Position numbers and translations under genes: made by a program. Positions 51,969 through 64,000 of a stretch of DNA of 64,000 nucleotides are shown here, piece after piece; the stretch's first letter is position 1, and each line of letters opens with the position of its first letter. The notes below the pieces were generated by a model. It did no database searches. It was not told the origin of the DNA and worked only from the letters and a program-made list of their open reading frames with translations. Where the stretch lies: NCBI GenBank assembly GCA_003640385.1, contig RCAB01000348.1, positions 1-64,000 of the forward strand. Reading direction: 5' to 3'. Source of the stretch: Setaria digitata (taxonomy: Eukaryota; Nematoda; Chromadorea; Rhabditida; Setariidae).

Positions 51969-52500
51969 TTAATTATTATACTCATTATTATGAGAGGATG
52001 GAGTCTTTTTTTTTTCTTTTTCATCAATTTTTTCAATGACTACTGAAATGCTAATCTCGAAATTCATTAATTTTGAATTTAAGTCATTAAATTCCTTGAT
52101 GGCAGGTTTTAAGCCTAAATTTATGGTACTTGAATGGAATGCGTTTAAAAATTTCTTATACGAAGCTACGATTGGAAAAAAGTATGCATATATATATATA
52201 GTCCTAATTAACAAATAACTTTTCCTAACACTAATTACTTCAAAATGAAAAATTGGCTTCAAATATTTGGCAAAATAAAAATTTATTTTTAAATACTTTA
52301 CATTTCAGCGCATATCTTCAGATATTACCTACCTTTCACTATCTTCTTGACAGAATTCATCAGGAAATGCAACGTATTAATCAAGAAATTTAATAACTTC
52401 TTAAATTCAAATACTAATTGAAAAAGAAAAAATGCAGTATTGGATTGCTGATAATGATAATTACTTAAAAAAGGAAGCACAAATTCAGTGAAAGTTGTTA
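51969..52500 (-). CDS. Two exons of an unrecognised small protein (partial model)
   Basis: Exon 52500-52333 (acceptor CTATTCAG, donor GTAGGT) and exon 52165-51969 (acceptor TCGTAG, stop TAA) join in phase 1. They encode about 121 residues. The first exon is hydrophobic and amphipathic (FTEFVLPFL, FEFKKLLNFLINTLHFLMNS). The second is helical (KKFLNAFHSSTINLGLKPAI, EFNDLNSKLMNFEISISVV) and ends in a charged, Asn-rich tail. An upstream ATG exon near 52805-52700 (MTMERKWNFTSDRVQLITVL) is tempting but does not match the required phase. No family is recognised. The opposite strand is also open over 52036-52218, so coding status rests on splice sites and phase only. Confidence 0.4.
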
Positions 52501-54725
52501 CTGAATAGAAAAACCACAAATAATTTTAATAATTCGAAATTTTTATTCATTACAGTAATCACTAAGGTGGTGATGCTATTTCCTGTCATATTCCCCCTTT
52601 TTTTTTTTTTTTTTTTCTTAATTGTTCGGTGAAATGAAAGTTCCTGTTAACATATTTTTTTTTTAAATTCATTTTAAAATTTCCAATATATTCTAATTAT
52701 TTAACAGAGCGAACAATATCAGATGCAATGATTTGGTTTATCGCTGACAGCACTGTTATCAATTGAACTCTATCCGATGTAAAATTCCACTTCCGTTCCA
52801 TTGTCATTTACATCTTTTAAATCGTGGGGAAAAATTTTTTTTGATTTAATTCCCTCACTGCACCTTTTTTCTCATCTTCTTTATTTATTTCAGTAGATAA
52901 CAATTATATCAAAATTATTTCGCCAAAAATTGAAACAATTATTAAGCTACTAAAATTCAGGACAAGAATTATAGTTTCTAGGATAGAATGATATTCCATT
53001 ATGTCATATAATGCAATTTTACAAGAAAGTTTAAAAATGAAATATCTGTTTTTTTTTTTTTTTGTTGCAAGAATCTAGAAAAGAATAAAACGCCTATTTA
53101 TCGCAAATTTTTTCACTTGTCTTCTTTTTTTTTTTTTTTTTTTTTGAAATTCCATGAGAAGTTTTAAATTAAAAGCAACTTCTCAATTTTTTTTTTTTTT
53201 TTCTAAATTACATAGGAATAATATAAATTTTTATTTAATAGCAATAAATTGAAGTAATGAAATTTGCCATTTACATGGAAATTCTGTGCATAAAATTGAA
53301 GCGATTAATGACAAAATTCCAATAATTCATCTTTGTTAGTGTAAAAGATTACTGGAATCTAATGTTAATTAATGATATAATTTAAGCGCAAATGACGTAT
53401 GTGAGGCATATCGTATATTGACAAGGAACGATCAGTTATCATCAGTTAAGCTGTATCAACTCATTGAATTAGATGAATCACGTTTGATAAATTTTGAAAA
53501 TAATCCATAAAAATAGTCATTTAAAGAAATTTTTATCAAAATGGAATATGAAGTAGTTTGTTAGACATTTTGTTTGCATGCTAGTGATAATTAGTTATTG
53601 ATATCATTCGTAATTAAATGGAATCGAATTCATCAGTACAGTGTAAATTTGATCCTTTCATGGTTTAATTGAAAAATAACTTCATTTATTGATATCAGCT
53701 TTGCTAAAGCCTTTTGCAACTCAAAACAGGATTTGACAATTAATGAAATTTGTAAAAAATTAATCCTGTAAAATTATTCTTGACAGCTTCACTTTTTTTA
53801 AGAAATCAAGTTCCTGCAATCATAAATTCAGATTCTGCAGTACTGAAAAAGATAAAAATTCAAAATTTGGAAATAAATCCGTACACCGCAAAATGTAGTA
53901 ATTTATTCGAAGGCAATTAAAAAACTGTTACTTTTTTTCCTTCTCGGCAGATCAATTTATTCGTTTTGTTCTTAATTTCAAAGCTCATTTTTAATTTTTA
54001 CATGAAAAGAAGTGAAGGAAATTCCATGATTTCACAAATTTTAACATAAACAGGTAACTCATGATATTTAATGAATGATGCGAAAATGGAAGCTAGTAAA
54101 GCGAATAAATTGGAAATTTCAGAGAATATTATATTAAAGTTAAATAAAACACTTCTAATAACTTTTTTTGCATTTAATTTTTTCTTTTTTTTCCTTTTTT
54201 TTTTTGATTTAAACACTAAAGAAAAAATCCAACAAAACTCTAAGCCTTTTAAAAACTTTAAAGGAATAAATAATACTAAATATATCGATTGAATTGCCAG
54301 ATTTCTTCTTTTAAATCGACTCTTTAATTGCTTCAGTTATTGCTACGAAGCATTTTTAAATTTCGAATTAAATTCAGTTGAATTCAGCAGCAAACCAGTA
54401 TCGCAGATCAATTTTCTCCAAATGAATTTAATTTTAGCATTGATTATGTAAATGCTAGAAAATATGTATTTTTATAAAGAAATCAGAAAGTTTTAATTTT
54501 TTTTTCAAACCCAAAAGAATAATTTATTCTGTTTAGTTAAAATTTATTTACAGCTGTAATAAATTGCTTTTAATTGATATTTAAATTTTTTGTTGCAATT
54601 TTATCTCATCTGATATTTATCTCGATTGGACAATTAATACATTGCTCACAATAAGAACAGTGAAAATAATTTTATTTATCACTCTGATAATCAGCGAAAT
54701 TGATGAAACTTTAATTATTATCAAA
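52501..54725. other. Intergenic or unresolved region
   Basis: AT-rich with long T runs. Possible 5' exons of the small minus-strand gene (near 52.7-52.8 kb) and a minus-strand open stretch near 54.0-54.15 kb (FSEISNLFALLASIFASFIK) could not be linked into a model. Confidence 0.4.
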
Positions 54726-57105
54726 TTACCATTTCGCTTTACACACACGGAAACATTCTGTGGCAGCATTAGTGTGATATTTTCGCATTTCATCTAATAC
54801 TTTGATTAGCTCCAAACGATGCTTCTCCTTTTTAAATTGAATTGTACCCAAAGCTTTAAAAACCTAAACCTGTTTTAAATCATTATCAAAAAAAAAAAAA
54901 ATGCATCAGAAAATTATCTGAAATAATGCTGAAATTGCTTTCCTTTTTAAAGAATAATATATTGAAATGATAAAAAAATGAATAATTTTTCGCCGTTTCT
55001 TCTCTCACCTCTTCTGATTGTTCATTAAATTTTGCAACTGCTTTATCACAACTTTCTTTTTTTGGCTCAGTTGGATTATTTGCATATTCATGTCGTGCAA
55101 AGTCCATTTCTTCACGACGTTTAACTAATTCCTGACGCTGATTATTCAGTACTATAATTGCTATCACTGATATTCTCTTATCATGGCATGTTTTAAAATA
55201 TTGTAAAAAAAAAAAAAAAAAAAAAAAAAACAACTTTTTTCTGAATTATCAATTATTTATGCATTCCTTATCATTTTGATTGCAAGTAACATTCCTTTCG
55301 CCCTAACTTCTTTTTTATTTTTATCATTTAAACTTCCAATTGATTAGTCCTATCTGTAGATTATTCTGCCAAATTCCTAATCACTTTTTTTTTTCACTCA
55401 ATTATTAATTTAATGCCTTAATTTTTTAAACGATAAATTTTTACATTATTATACTAGACAATAATGAAGTCAACACTTGTCAACATCTTATCGCTAGTTA
55501 ATGATCAAAATTTTTCATTTTCCTTCATCTGGTTCACTTATCTCAACAATTATACTCTTTTAATCATTAATTAATTAATAGTTAATGGTTGAAATAAATG
55601 CAAATCATACACACATAATCGACATTAATGAATGTCCGAATAAAATGGAGTGCTCGACGTCCTCTTTTACGATAAGAACGATGTAACGTAGCCAATTTTG
55701 TGCAGGTGTCAATACATGTCTAGGAGATTAATTAACTTGTATTGAGTTTTAGACTTGGAAGTAAGTTTTAGACTTGGTCGCTTTGAGATTTTCGCATCTG
55801 ACCAATGTGTTATAAATTTGATAACATGGAAGGAATGCTTTCTTCTTCATCAACTAATTAACTTAACGAAGTGAGGGCTATTGCTGAATTCAAAACCCAT
55901 GTGATGTATTAATTTACTGATTAATTAATTTGCTTAGTCTTTCTTGAAGTAATTTTATTATCACTCTTATCATTTCACTTTCAAACTAATACTCTAAAAA
56001 AAGCTTCACTAATCAGTGAACAATTGGTTCATGATTGTATCATTGATAAGAATGCAATTCAATGTTTTGGCTTTGTTCACCTCAAGTGCTGCAATATGGG
56101 TCGAAAAATTTTCTCTCATTGCACCCAAAGATATTGCAAGTAGTTCCATGGGATCTTGATTCGGTGGACAATCAAATTCCATTTTTGATTCCGCTTCAGG
56201 AACTAATTTCGGATTTTGCTGCATTACATGCATAATACTTTCCGATAATTTGCATAGGATTTCCTGAAAATAAATTTTCAAGTAAAAAATCTAGAGATTT
56301 ACAAAATTTTAACCATTTCATATTAAGAGATTCAAAAAATTCCGACAATGTTATATGAAGTAATCAGAAATGGAAATTTGCACAACTGATTTTTGATTAT
56401 GGTTTTTTAATGCTAATTAAACTAGTTTCTAGAAAATAGCACTCGAATCGCATAGAAAAATTAAAATTTCGAAAGACACTTCCACAGAGATCCACTTTCC
56501 TTCGTGTCAAATTACTGTATTAAGAAAAGAAAAATGCAAACATTGTTAATAGAAGAAATGTGTTCATCAGATCAAAACTTAAATACCTTATATGCATCAG
56601 TTTCTTTTGCTCGATCTAGATATTCTTGACTAAGCTCAGAAATCTTTACTGTTCCAACTTTTTCACCTAGTTTCATGAATAGTTTCCGGAATGCACCACG
56701 TCCTTCTGATTCCGGCACTGGTGAAGACATTTCTATTGGTGTTTGTATCACATCCGTATTCGCATTGCGTTGTCCCTTCTTCTGGTCATCTTTCTTCACC
56801 TCGCTGAATTTTTCAAAATGAATTTTCGTTTGAAATGAGAAAAAACCGATTATCAATAATTTCTGATATTTTGCAATTTTTTTTTTTTTTTTTAAAGTAT
56901 TTTTGACATTTTGTTCATTTCGTTTTCTTTTCATCTTCTCCTTTTGCTTTTTGAGTGTCAGTGGTGAAGAAGGACAATATGTTAAATAAATCGGTAAATA
57001 TCAATTTCCAAATATCTCATGATATTTATCAAATAGGAATAGACTGATGATTTGATGCAAACCGAAATTCAATTAGGCTACTGCTAACCTCTTTTTTTCC
57101 GCCAT
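54726..57105 (-). CDS. BAR-domain protein
   Basis: Likely membrane-curvature-binding, dimeric coiled-coil protein acting at cytoplasmic membranes in endocytosis or trafficking. Exons: 57105-57089, 56803-56587, 56263-56081, 55719-55615, 55137-55009, 54863-54726; 789 nt, 262 aa, all in phase. The start is a 17 nt first exon (MAEKK) spliced to SEVKKDDQKKGQ; an internal Met (MSSPVPES, 56730) is the alternative start. GAFRKLFMKLGEKVG resembles the N-terminal amphipathic start of N-BAR proteins. The three-helix body follows: ETDAYK, ILCKLSESIMHVMQQNP, ELLAISLGAMRENFSTHIAA, TCTKLATLHRSYRKRGRRAL, then RQELVKRREEMDFARHEYAN and KEKHRLELIKVLDEMRKYHT. There is no SH3 domain, unlike endophilins or amphiphysin. 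The basic RSYRKRGRR segment fits the concave lipid-binding face. The subfamily is not certain (BIN3-like size). Confidence 0.78.
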
Positions 57106-58531
57106 GTAAAAAGCAACCGAATTACCTGACAAGTTTGTAGTATGAATGAGAATACTGATTGATCAAATTGTTTAAGTGAGCTATCTAATCGATAAAGGAA
57201 ACAAATAACTTTTATGATGTTTTTGTAAGGATTGGATTTAACTATAACATACTAATCATTTAGTTAAATTTTCGACGAAACTTTTATTTCATTTAAATTT
57301 AATTTTATCAGCTGAGAATTAAACATAGCCTGCTCTCCAATTAAGTACTCCTTTGATTGATCATAAATATTGTGGCTGCTATTTTATCAGGAAAAGCTAA
57401 AAAAAAAAAAAAAAAAAAAAAAGAAAAGCTGGACAAGATAATGAATTGGAGCAACTTAAAAGTCGAAAAATTTTCAGTAATTAATTAACTTATATTTGAC
57501 TAATTATTACGTCTGAATGATTCCAAGAATAAAACTCTAAAGTAGAATAAATCAAAAAAAAATGCTGTTAATTACTGCCAAAATGTCTAAATTATTTTCT
57601 TTTTAGCCTAGAAATAAGAATTTCTTCGAAATAACTACTTGGCTAGAACAAAATTTTATTAATTTTTGCTTTTGCTTTACATTTTGCCAAAAGTTTTGTA
57701 AAAATTTTGCAAAAAAAAATAAAATAAAATATCACTTGGAAGTTATTTTTTTGCCCACAGAAATATCGAATTTTTTTTCAGGTGAAAATAATTTGCGTGG
57801 CGACAACCGACAATTTTTAAATGAGTTAAATAAAATTGAAAAAATTTGAAAATAGGAAATTAAACAGTATAATGTCAAAAGTCATCTATTCTTTGCGTTT
57901 ATTCGAATGATTTCTCTTGAAGTATTTTAAATTATAAATTCTAAATTTCATCGCATTCAGCAATTTACAATTAAATAAAATTTTGAATACTTTCTTATTA
58001 ATTCATTTTACTGATGCTATTTTAATTGTATCATAACTAATGGAACAATTTTCTTCCAAGAAAAAAAACTTCTTCCTTACTAAATATACGTGAGTGCATC
58101 TAAGCGTATGTATGCATCTATACACGTGTTTGTTCACGTATTTATATAAAAACATCTGTATTAATAATGCAATTTTGAAATTTGACCAGGACTGGGAATG
58201 AAATGATTGCAGTAAAATAAAATTTGTGTTGAGAATATTCACATATTACTTATGATTTGAATATTGTCAGGAGAAGTGAGAAGGTAGCAAAAAAAAAAAA
58301 AAAAAAAAACGACGGGACAAAACTAACCTAAAATAAAATAGAGTGCAATAATTAGTATCTGTTGATGGGGTAGTTTTTCAGATACAAATTCCATCGAATC
58401 AAAACTATGCAACAATAACAAACATTTTATGCATGTCAAATTATCGCTTTTTTTTTTTTCAAATTAAAGTTTGTCTTCAAACTGTCATTCAGAAGAAAGC
58501 GCTAGATTTAAAATCCATTTGTTTCCATTTC
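57106..58531. other. Intergenic region between BAR and acyltransferase genes
   Basis: No gene seen. It should contain the BAR gene promoter and the 3' UTR of the acyltransferase (both minus strand). It holds A runs at about 57400-57422 and 58289-58309. Confidence 0.5.
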
Positions 58532-61500
58532 TCACATTTTCGTCGACTTCTTCCAACAGTTAATGACTGGATGAAGTTGCTCTTCAGTTGGTTGTATCTC
58601 TTGTCGAGGATCGGCTTCATATATTTTGTGATTAGTTCTACCAAAGAGGATCAGTTCGATCTTGCTAGCTGGTAGTTCAAACAAAATACTTAACCAGTAA
58701 GCAAAAAACCATGAAAGGATGCAGCATGGTAGAGTGAAAATAAAAAACTGAAAAATCGATTCCTTGAATTAAATCAGTAATGAAAAAATCTTATTCAAGT
58801 TAAAAAAGTTAATAAGTATTTTATATCATAACTCTAGTAACTTTTTGACAAAAATTAATAAATCAATAAATTCTGCTTGGACTGATAACGCTTATCAAAA
58901 TTTGGTGAATTTTGCTAGGAATGATAAATCAGTAAGTAATTATTTCTGGCAATTAGTTTTAATGGCAAAAGAACTTATACGATTGGAAAAAATTATTAAA
59001 TCTGCCATAACTTTAGCTACAATTGACAAATTCTTTCCATACCGATAATTCTCTTAAAATTGATAAATTCTACTAAAATTGATAACATACAGTATGAGTT
59101 ATACTGGAAAAGCTGAATGCATTAACGCCAATGCATAGCAAAAATATTATTACTGTTAAATGAACAAGATATGTGCAATAACTAAGTCGACCTAATGGTT
59201 TCCACACTGATAATGACATTAAATCATTTATCGGTCCTGAAATTGAGTCTTTTATTAATTATAATTTCACATAGATTATATGTCATATGTAAGCTGAGAA
59301 CTTTGTAGTTATCATTATTGCTGATTATTTTATTTTTTCATTGATTAATTAAAAGAACTACTAATGATTGTATATTATTTCAAAGAGGAAGACGACAGAT
59401 TATTCACAAAATGGGAGGTATACGGTGCACCTATGCTACTCCATAAGGATTAGCATACGATAAGCAAAAAGTATCCTTGTCAGGTATGACAATATTACAG
59501 GTATACGATATTACATGGTCATAACATTATTATGCTTACCTCCATAACCGTAAAAACAAGCAATTACAATATATGCAACAGCCGTACACCATAAAAGCTT
59601 ACTAAATGCCGAATAAATTGCTCTTAATGATAAATCCATCACGATATCATATCCTATCCAGTCTCTTAGTGATACTATCAGTAGTACACCCGATAGTATT
59701 GAAGCAATCCAACAAAAAATGTTTATTAACTAGAATTTTTAAATTAATTAAAAGTTTGCTAAAATTTCTTCAGCTAAAATGACTGCAACAATTTGCCTTC
59801 AGCAATAATAATTGGCATATTATAGCGTTCAAATTTTGTGATTATTAAATTTCACAATATTATTTGAAAGCTAGTTAATGGAAAAAAAAAAAGTGAAGGA
59901 AAAAAGGAAATAATAAAGATATGTTAATAATCATTAAGAGAGAATATTTTGTTGAGAAATGAAAACAAAGTTTAGTGGAAATAGTCGAATTGACTAATTA
60001 TAAATTTGCAAATTATGTCGTTTAAATTTTCTGAAATATTTTATTATCATTAATTTTGCTAGTAAATTTGACCATTATTTAAGGAAGCACAAAATTTGAT
60101 AGGAAACCTTAGGTATGTGAAGTTTCTTCACTGTTTGAAATAAATAGCCAGTTAGGATGCCTATAATATAGGACTGGCATCGAATCCATGGCGCTTGATA
60201 GATTAGTAACGAGTAACGGCTGGAAAAAAAAAAAAAAAAAAAACGTGAAGTGCCAAAAAAATGTGTGACAACTAAAGTGACGTGAAAAAGGTGTTTCAAA
60301 AAGAAGCAACTAATTGATGTAAAAAATGAGCGGCAAAATTGTCACGTTTTAGGACTGGAACAGTAAATGAAGTAAGGAACTGTTTGTTGATTGAGTTTTT
60401 AAATAAACTTTAAAACGAAAACAAACTTAAATGAACCCATCCTTGGATCCATAGCACCTGCAAAGAAATCTGTTGGTGGAAAATATTCCTTATAGACTGT
60501 TATCAAATTTGCAACAGTTGAAAACGATAAGATTAGGCCAATTATGACATATCCTAGTATAGGCTTCAAAGCCAATGGTATTAGCAATAATGGTGTAAAA
60601 ATATGAAGTTGAAAATCAGTAGCCAAATACCAAGATATCAAATAGCACTGAATAGTAATTAATTGTTTGCATAATTTGATTGAATAAATATAATTGTTTA
60701 AAATCGTCATTCATTATTTAGTTTGCAAAAATTTATGTTAAATTTCTTGTATGTCTGTCGTAGCTAAATTTGTATCAATCACTTATTTTGTTATTAGATT
60801 GATTGATTATCAATTTTTAAATGTTATAAATGAGCTTACTTGATTACTATGATCAATGTAATTGTTGATATACAGGTAATTGATCCACCAACTTTGTTCA
60901 CAATTCTCATGAACTGTTGTTAGAATTAATGGCGTATGAACCAGCAACGATTTGAATACAAATGAATAAAAAGCTATCACAATATAATAAGGTGGTGAAA
61001 GCCTACAAAGTATTGAAGGATTAAGTTCTTATTAATTTTCTTTTTTTTTCTAACAAATAATTAATTAACTATAAAAGGCCTTTGATAAAAATAATGATTA
61101 TTTATCTTTTTCATCCAATTTTTTGTTAAAATAACATATATAAAATGTTACAACACTGCAAATTTCCTTCAATCCTTTAATTAGGTTGTATAGCACTGAA
61201 ACAAAAAGAAAAAAAAATTCATTTATTAAAAGTGAAATAAAATTTTCTATAAAAAAGAAACAAAAAAAAAAAAACGAAACTAACAGATAAGAAGAAATGA
61301 AATATTTTCGCCAGTCGAACAAATTTTATATTATTAAAATTATACTAAAATAATGAAGTATAATGATAAGTACCGAATTAGTCGATGGATGTAAAACATG
61401 AGCCAAGTTATTGGTGACATTGCCTTCTTCCAGTCTCTACGATATTCCTTGAACCAAACATATGATACCAATAAACCGGACATGAAGAAAAATGTATCCA

Positions 61501-64000
61501 CAGAGAAGAATGCATTTGCCATAAATTGTGTTGTTAAATTTTTAAACGCTTCTTTTGAATCCAAAATATTTGCTAAAAAAAAAAGAAATCTCGAAAGGAA
61601 ACTGAAAAAGTCAGTGTATTATTTCATGTCAAAGAAATGTTACGAAATTATCAATTTTTCATTTTTTTTTTTTTAATGAAATGTTTTTGCATTTTTTATG
61701 CTATTTATTTCATTGAAATTAAACGAGACAGAAATTAGAAATTTATCAATAAATAAAAATTTCATAACACAGAAAATTACTCGACCAGGCTGTTGAAAAT
61801 TACACATAAAATATTGTTATCATTTCTAAGTGAATATTTTAATTTTACTTCAGCAACGAGTAAAACACATATCCAAAATGTGCTAAACTTACAGCTAAAT
61901 AGCATGTAACCAGCAGTTGCATGTCCATAAATAACCCAAACCATACTAACAAAACGCATAAAATGAATTGGGCCAATTTGGCCAAGCTTATTGCTATTGT
62001 TGGAGGAGATTTTGAATATATCCTTGGTATTCTGAATCACTGAAAATGCCATGAAGCAACGAAACCAGCACGCTGCAAAGAATCTTAAAATGCAATTTGC
62101 ATTCAGTTATTCAATTTCCCAAACACTCGTAGAAGAATTATTAACATTTACTTTGTTGCTTCTTATTCAATCATTTGCAATCTTACACACATTGGCTAAT
62201 TATATCTGTGCTGATGGCAGGTAACATAATTAAGCAAATTATTATATAAGTAAGTAGGTAAGCTACGAATTAATTATTAAGAAAGTGATTGTGACCTGTT
62301 TCTTCTATCTTAAGTCTATCATACTTGGAATCACAATAGATTGACTGTAAATCCCAAATCGTCGCTAACAGAGCTATTAAGACGATTACTCCTATTACTG
62401 CTCTGAAAATAAATTAATAAGTAAAATTTTTGAAACAGAATAAAAAAAAAAAAAAAAAAGATCGATTAAAAATTATTAGTGATAGTAGTAATACGAATTA
62501 TTTAAATGAGAATAAAGAAAAATAAATTAAAGGCGATGTAATTTCCTGTCAGGAAATGTAATTGATATGATTGTGATCTATAAATTAAAGACATTTAATT
62601 GATTAATTAAATTTTTTAGTCATAATCGTTCATTACTATTTCTTTCTTGATATTTTCAACATTATCTATTAAAATTAGAAAAACTAAAATTTTTATTTGT
62701 TGAAATTTTGATGAAACATACGTCACAATCCATGTTTTGTAATCAATAGGCCTAAATCGAACTGATGCTTGCTTTACAGTACATACTGGGGTAGAATCAT
62801 TGTATCGTATTACTGAAATGAAATTAATTTTTTGAAACAAGAAAAATCCAAAAAATCCTTGGAAATTTCCTTTTTTTTTTTTTCTCATTCTCTCACGTTT
62901 TATTTTCTATTTAATGACGAGAGCAATCTTTTTCTTCTTTTCACTAAATTTACTATTACACAGTAGCATTTCAGAAACAAAACGAAATAGGAACTAGAAA
63001 AATAATATTTTTTCCTCCAGAAATAGAATTCTAATATGTAAATAAATAATTTTACTAATAAAAGTTTGTTAATTTCTTTTACGTTTAATTATACTGCGCA
63101 TTTGTGACTGGAAATATGGTAAATGAAATCTAACTGCTATTTTAAAGTTAAAATTACATCAAGCATCACTGCATTTAGGTAAAATAAATTTTGGTCCAAT
63201 TAAATTTAGGATTTGTTGAAATTTTTGAAAATTTTGGAAGTGGTACAAAAAATTTAATTTTTTTTTTTTTTGCAAACACAAAACTTACGTGATCTGCTAA
63301 GTGTTATCAATGTCTGATAATGATCACATGACGACGGTATACAAATATCAAATGATGGATCACCAGTACCATACTGATGTAATTTACATGCATCTTTTGC
63401 ATCATAACTTCTTAAATTCTTATCAATAAATATTCTGAAAAAAAAAAAGAAATTTAGTTTGATTTTTAGAAAGAGTTAAAGATTTGGAAAAGAAGGGAAA
63501 TAAAAAGCTCAATTTCTTTAATTTTAATTTTTTCAAAATTTTTGCTCAAAAATAATCTAATAGCTAAAAAAAAAAACAAAAAAAAAAAACAAAAAAATAA
63601 AGGAAAAGATTAAAGAATTAGCAATTTTTTATTTAGGTGCAATAAAATTTGCAAGAAGAAAAGTTAATCTTTTTTCTTTGCTAGTACAGCATAATATGCA
63701 GTCGGTTGAAGGTAACAAGGTGTGAACTGAAATTAAATTTTAATCATCATCCAGGAGAGCAAATGCTCCAGAAACTACGCTTAACATTAACATACTTTTG
63801 CGTATGTTATATGATTTCACGTGTTCAGAAATGATACTAACGATATTACACGCTTACCTGACGTAACTACCTGTAATGGAACGTTTAGAATTGGGCAACT
63901 GTTGTCTGACTAACATACACTCATCATATTGCCCATAGACAGTAACATGACCTCGAAGAATTCCCGAGGGTGGAAATTTAGCGCTTGCGTCAATCACTAC
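58532..64000 (-). CDS. NRF-6/NDG-4-type acyltransferase-3 membrane protein, 5' end beyond window
   Basis: Multi-pass membrane protein of the nose-resistant-to-fluoxetine family; C. elegans members act in intestine and hypodermis in drug sensitivity and lipid/yolk handling. Exons: 64000(partial)-63858, 63434-63289, 62812-62722, 62402-62296, 62072-61893, 61572-61374, 61002-60840, 60647-60427, 60219-60108, 59729-59540, 59236-59091, 58747-58532. Phases close throughout, giving 637 aa in view. The extracellular NRF domain comes first (SAKFPPSGILRGHVTVYGQY followed by DEC; DACKLHQYGTGDPSFDICIP). The acyltransferase-3 core follows: IHFMRFVSMVWVIYGHAT with the conserved His, FFSVDTFFFMSGLLVSYVWF, RLSPPYYIVI, SWYLATDFQLHIFTPLLL, APWIRCQSYIIGILTGYLF and KPLGRLSYCTYLVHLTVI, then a cytoplasmic tail ending WKKSTKM. 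About ten TM segments are expected. The donor at 60426 is AA/GTTTGT; nearer GT choices break the frame. Confidence 0.87.

Noticed and set aside
52036..52218. 60-codon plus-strand ORF
   Set aside because: Opposite-strand shadow of the better-supported spliced minus-strand exon.
54726..57105. Endophilin or amphiphysin identity for the BAR gene
   Set aside because: No SH3 domain, and the helices do not match the endophilin-specific insert; only the BAR fold is supported.
1..64000. tRNA or rRNA genes, CRISPR arrays, bacterial-type operons
   Set aside because: No tRNA B-box with cloverleaf, no rRNA-like block and no prokaryotic gene organisation were seen; no clear endosymbiont-derived gene was recognised either.

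Overview
This 64 kb window is AT-rich nuclear DNA from a nematode, most likely a parasitic spirurid/filarial-type worm. The reasons are the gene content (a GAR-3-type muscarinic receptor, a nose-resistant-to-fluoxetine acyltransferase, a thyrostimulin-beta-like hormone), small exons with GT-AG introns of 0.1-3 kb, very long A/T homopolymers and sparse genes. Species assignment is inference. All gene models below were built by hand from splice sites and reading-frame phase, and none has been tested against transcripts.

Layout. 1-5463: no convincing gene. 5464-6581 (minus): a secreted cystine-knot hormone related to glycoprotein hormone beta-5. 9365-20999 (minus): a complete 12-exon muscarinic acetylcholine receptor (gar-3-like, about 653 aa) whose ORF closes in phase through every intron. 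21-36.7 kb: mostly intergenic, with a few short coding-like segments that I could not join into a gene. 36.75-39.5 kb: a sharply more GC-rich and microsatellite-rich island with a G-quadruplex motif and nested palindromes. 39.76-40.46 kb: a foldback structure with 86-88 bp inverted arms. 43815-48287 (plus): a zinc-finger-like exon that splices in phase onto a phosphoglycerate dehydrogenase lacking its N-terminal part. 51969-52500 (minus): two exons of an unrecognised small protein. 54726-57105 (minus): a complete 6-exon BAR-domain protein (262 aa). 58532 to beyond 64000 (minus): 12 exons of an NRF-6/NDG-4-type acyltransferase-3 membrane protein, with its 5' end outside the window.

The genes do not form an operon or one pathway. 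Two (hormone, receptor) are signalling genes. The most unusual object is the zinc-finger/dehydrogenase fusion. Its dehydrogenase half lacks about 100 N-terminal residues, carries Lys where the family has its catalytic Arg, and has an in-frame TGA in one exon reading.

Assembly note. Five single N positions (1370, 16519, 17679, 20685, 45929) are each flanked by near-identical direct copies of about 90-140 bp. These look like contig ends joined without merging their overlap. One of them falsely duplicates most of a gar-3 exon.
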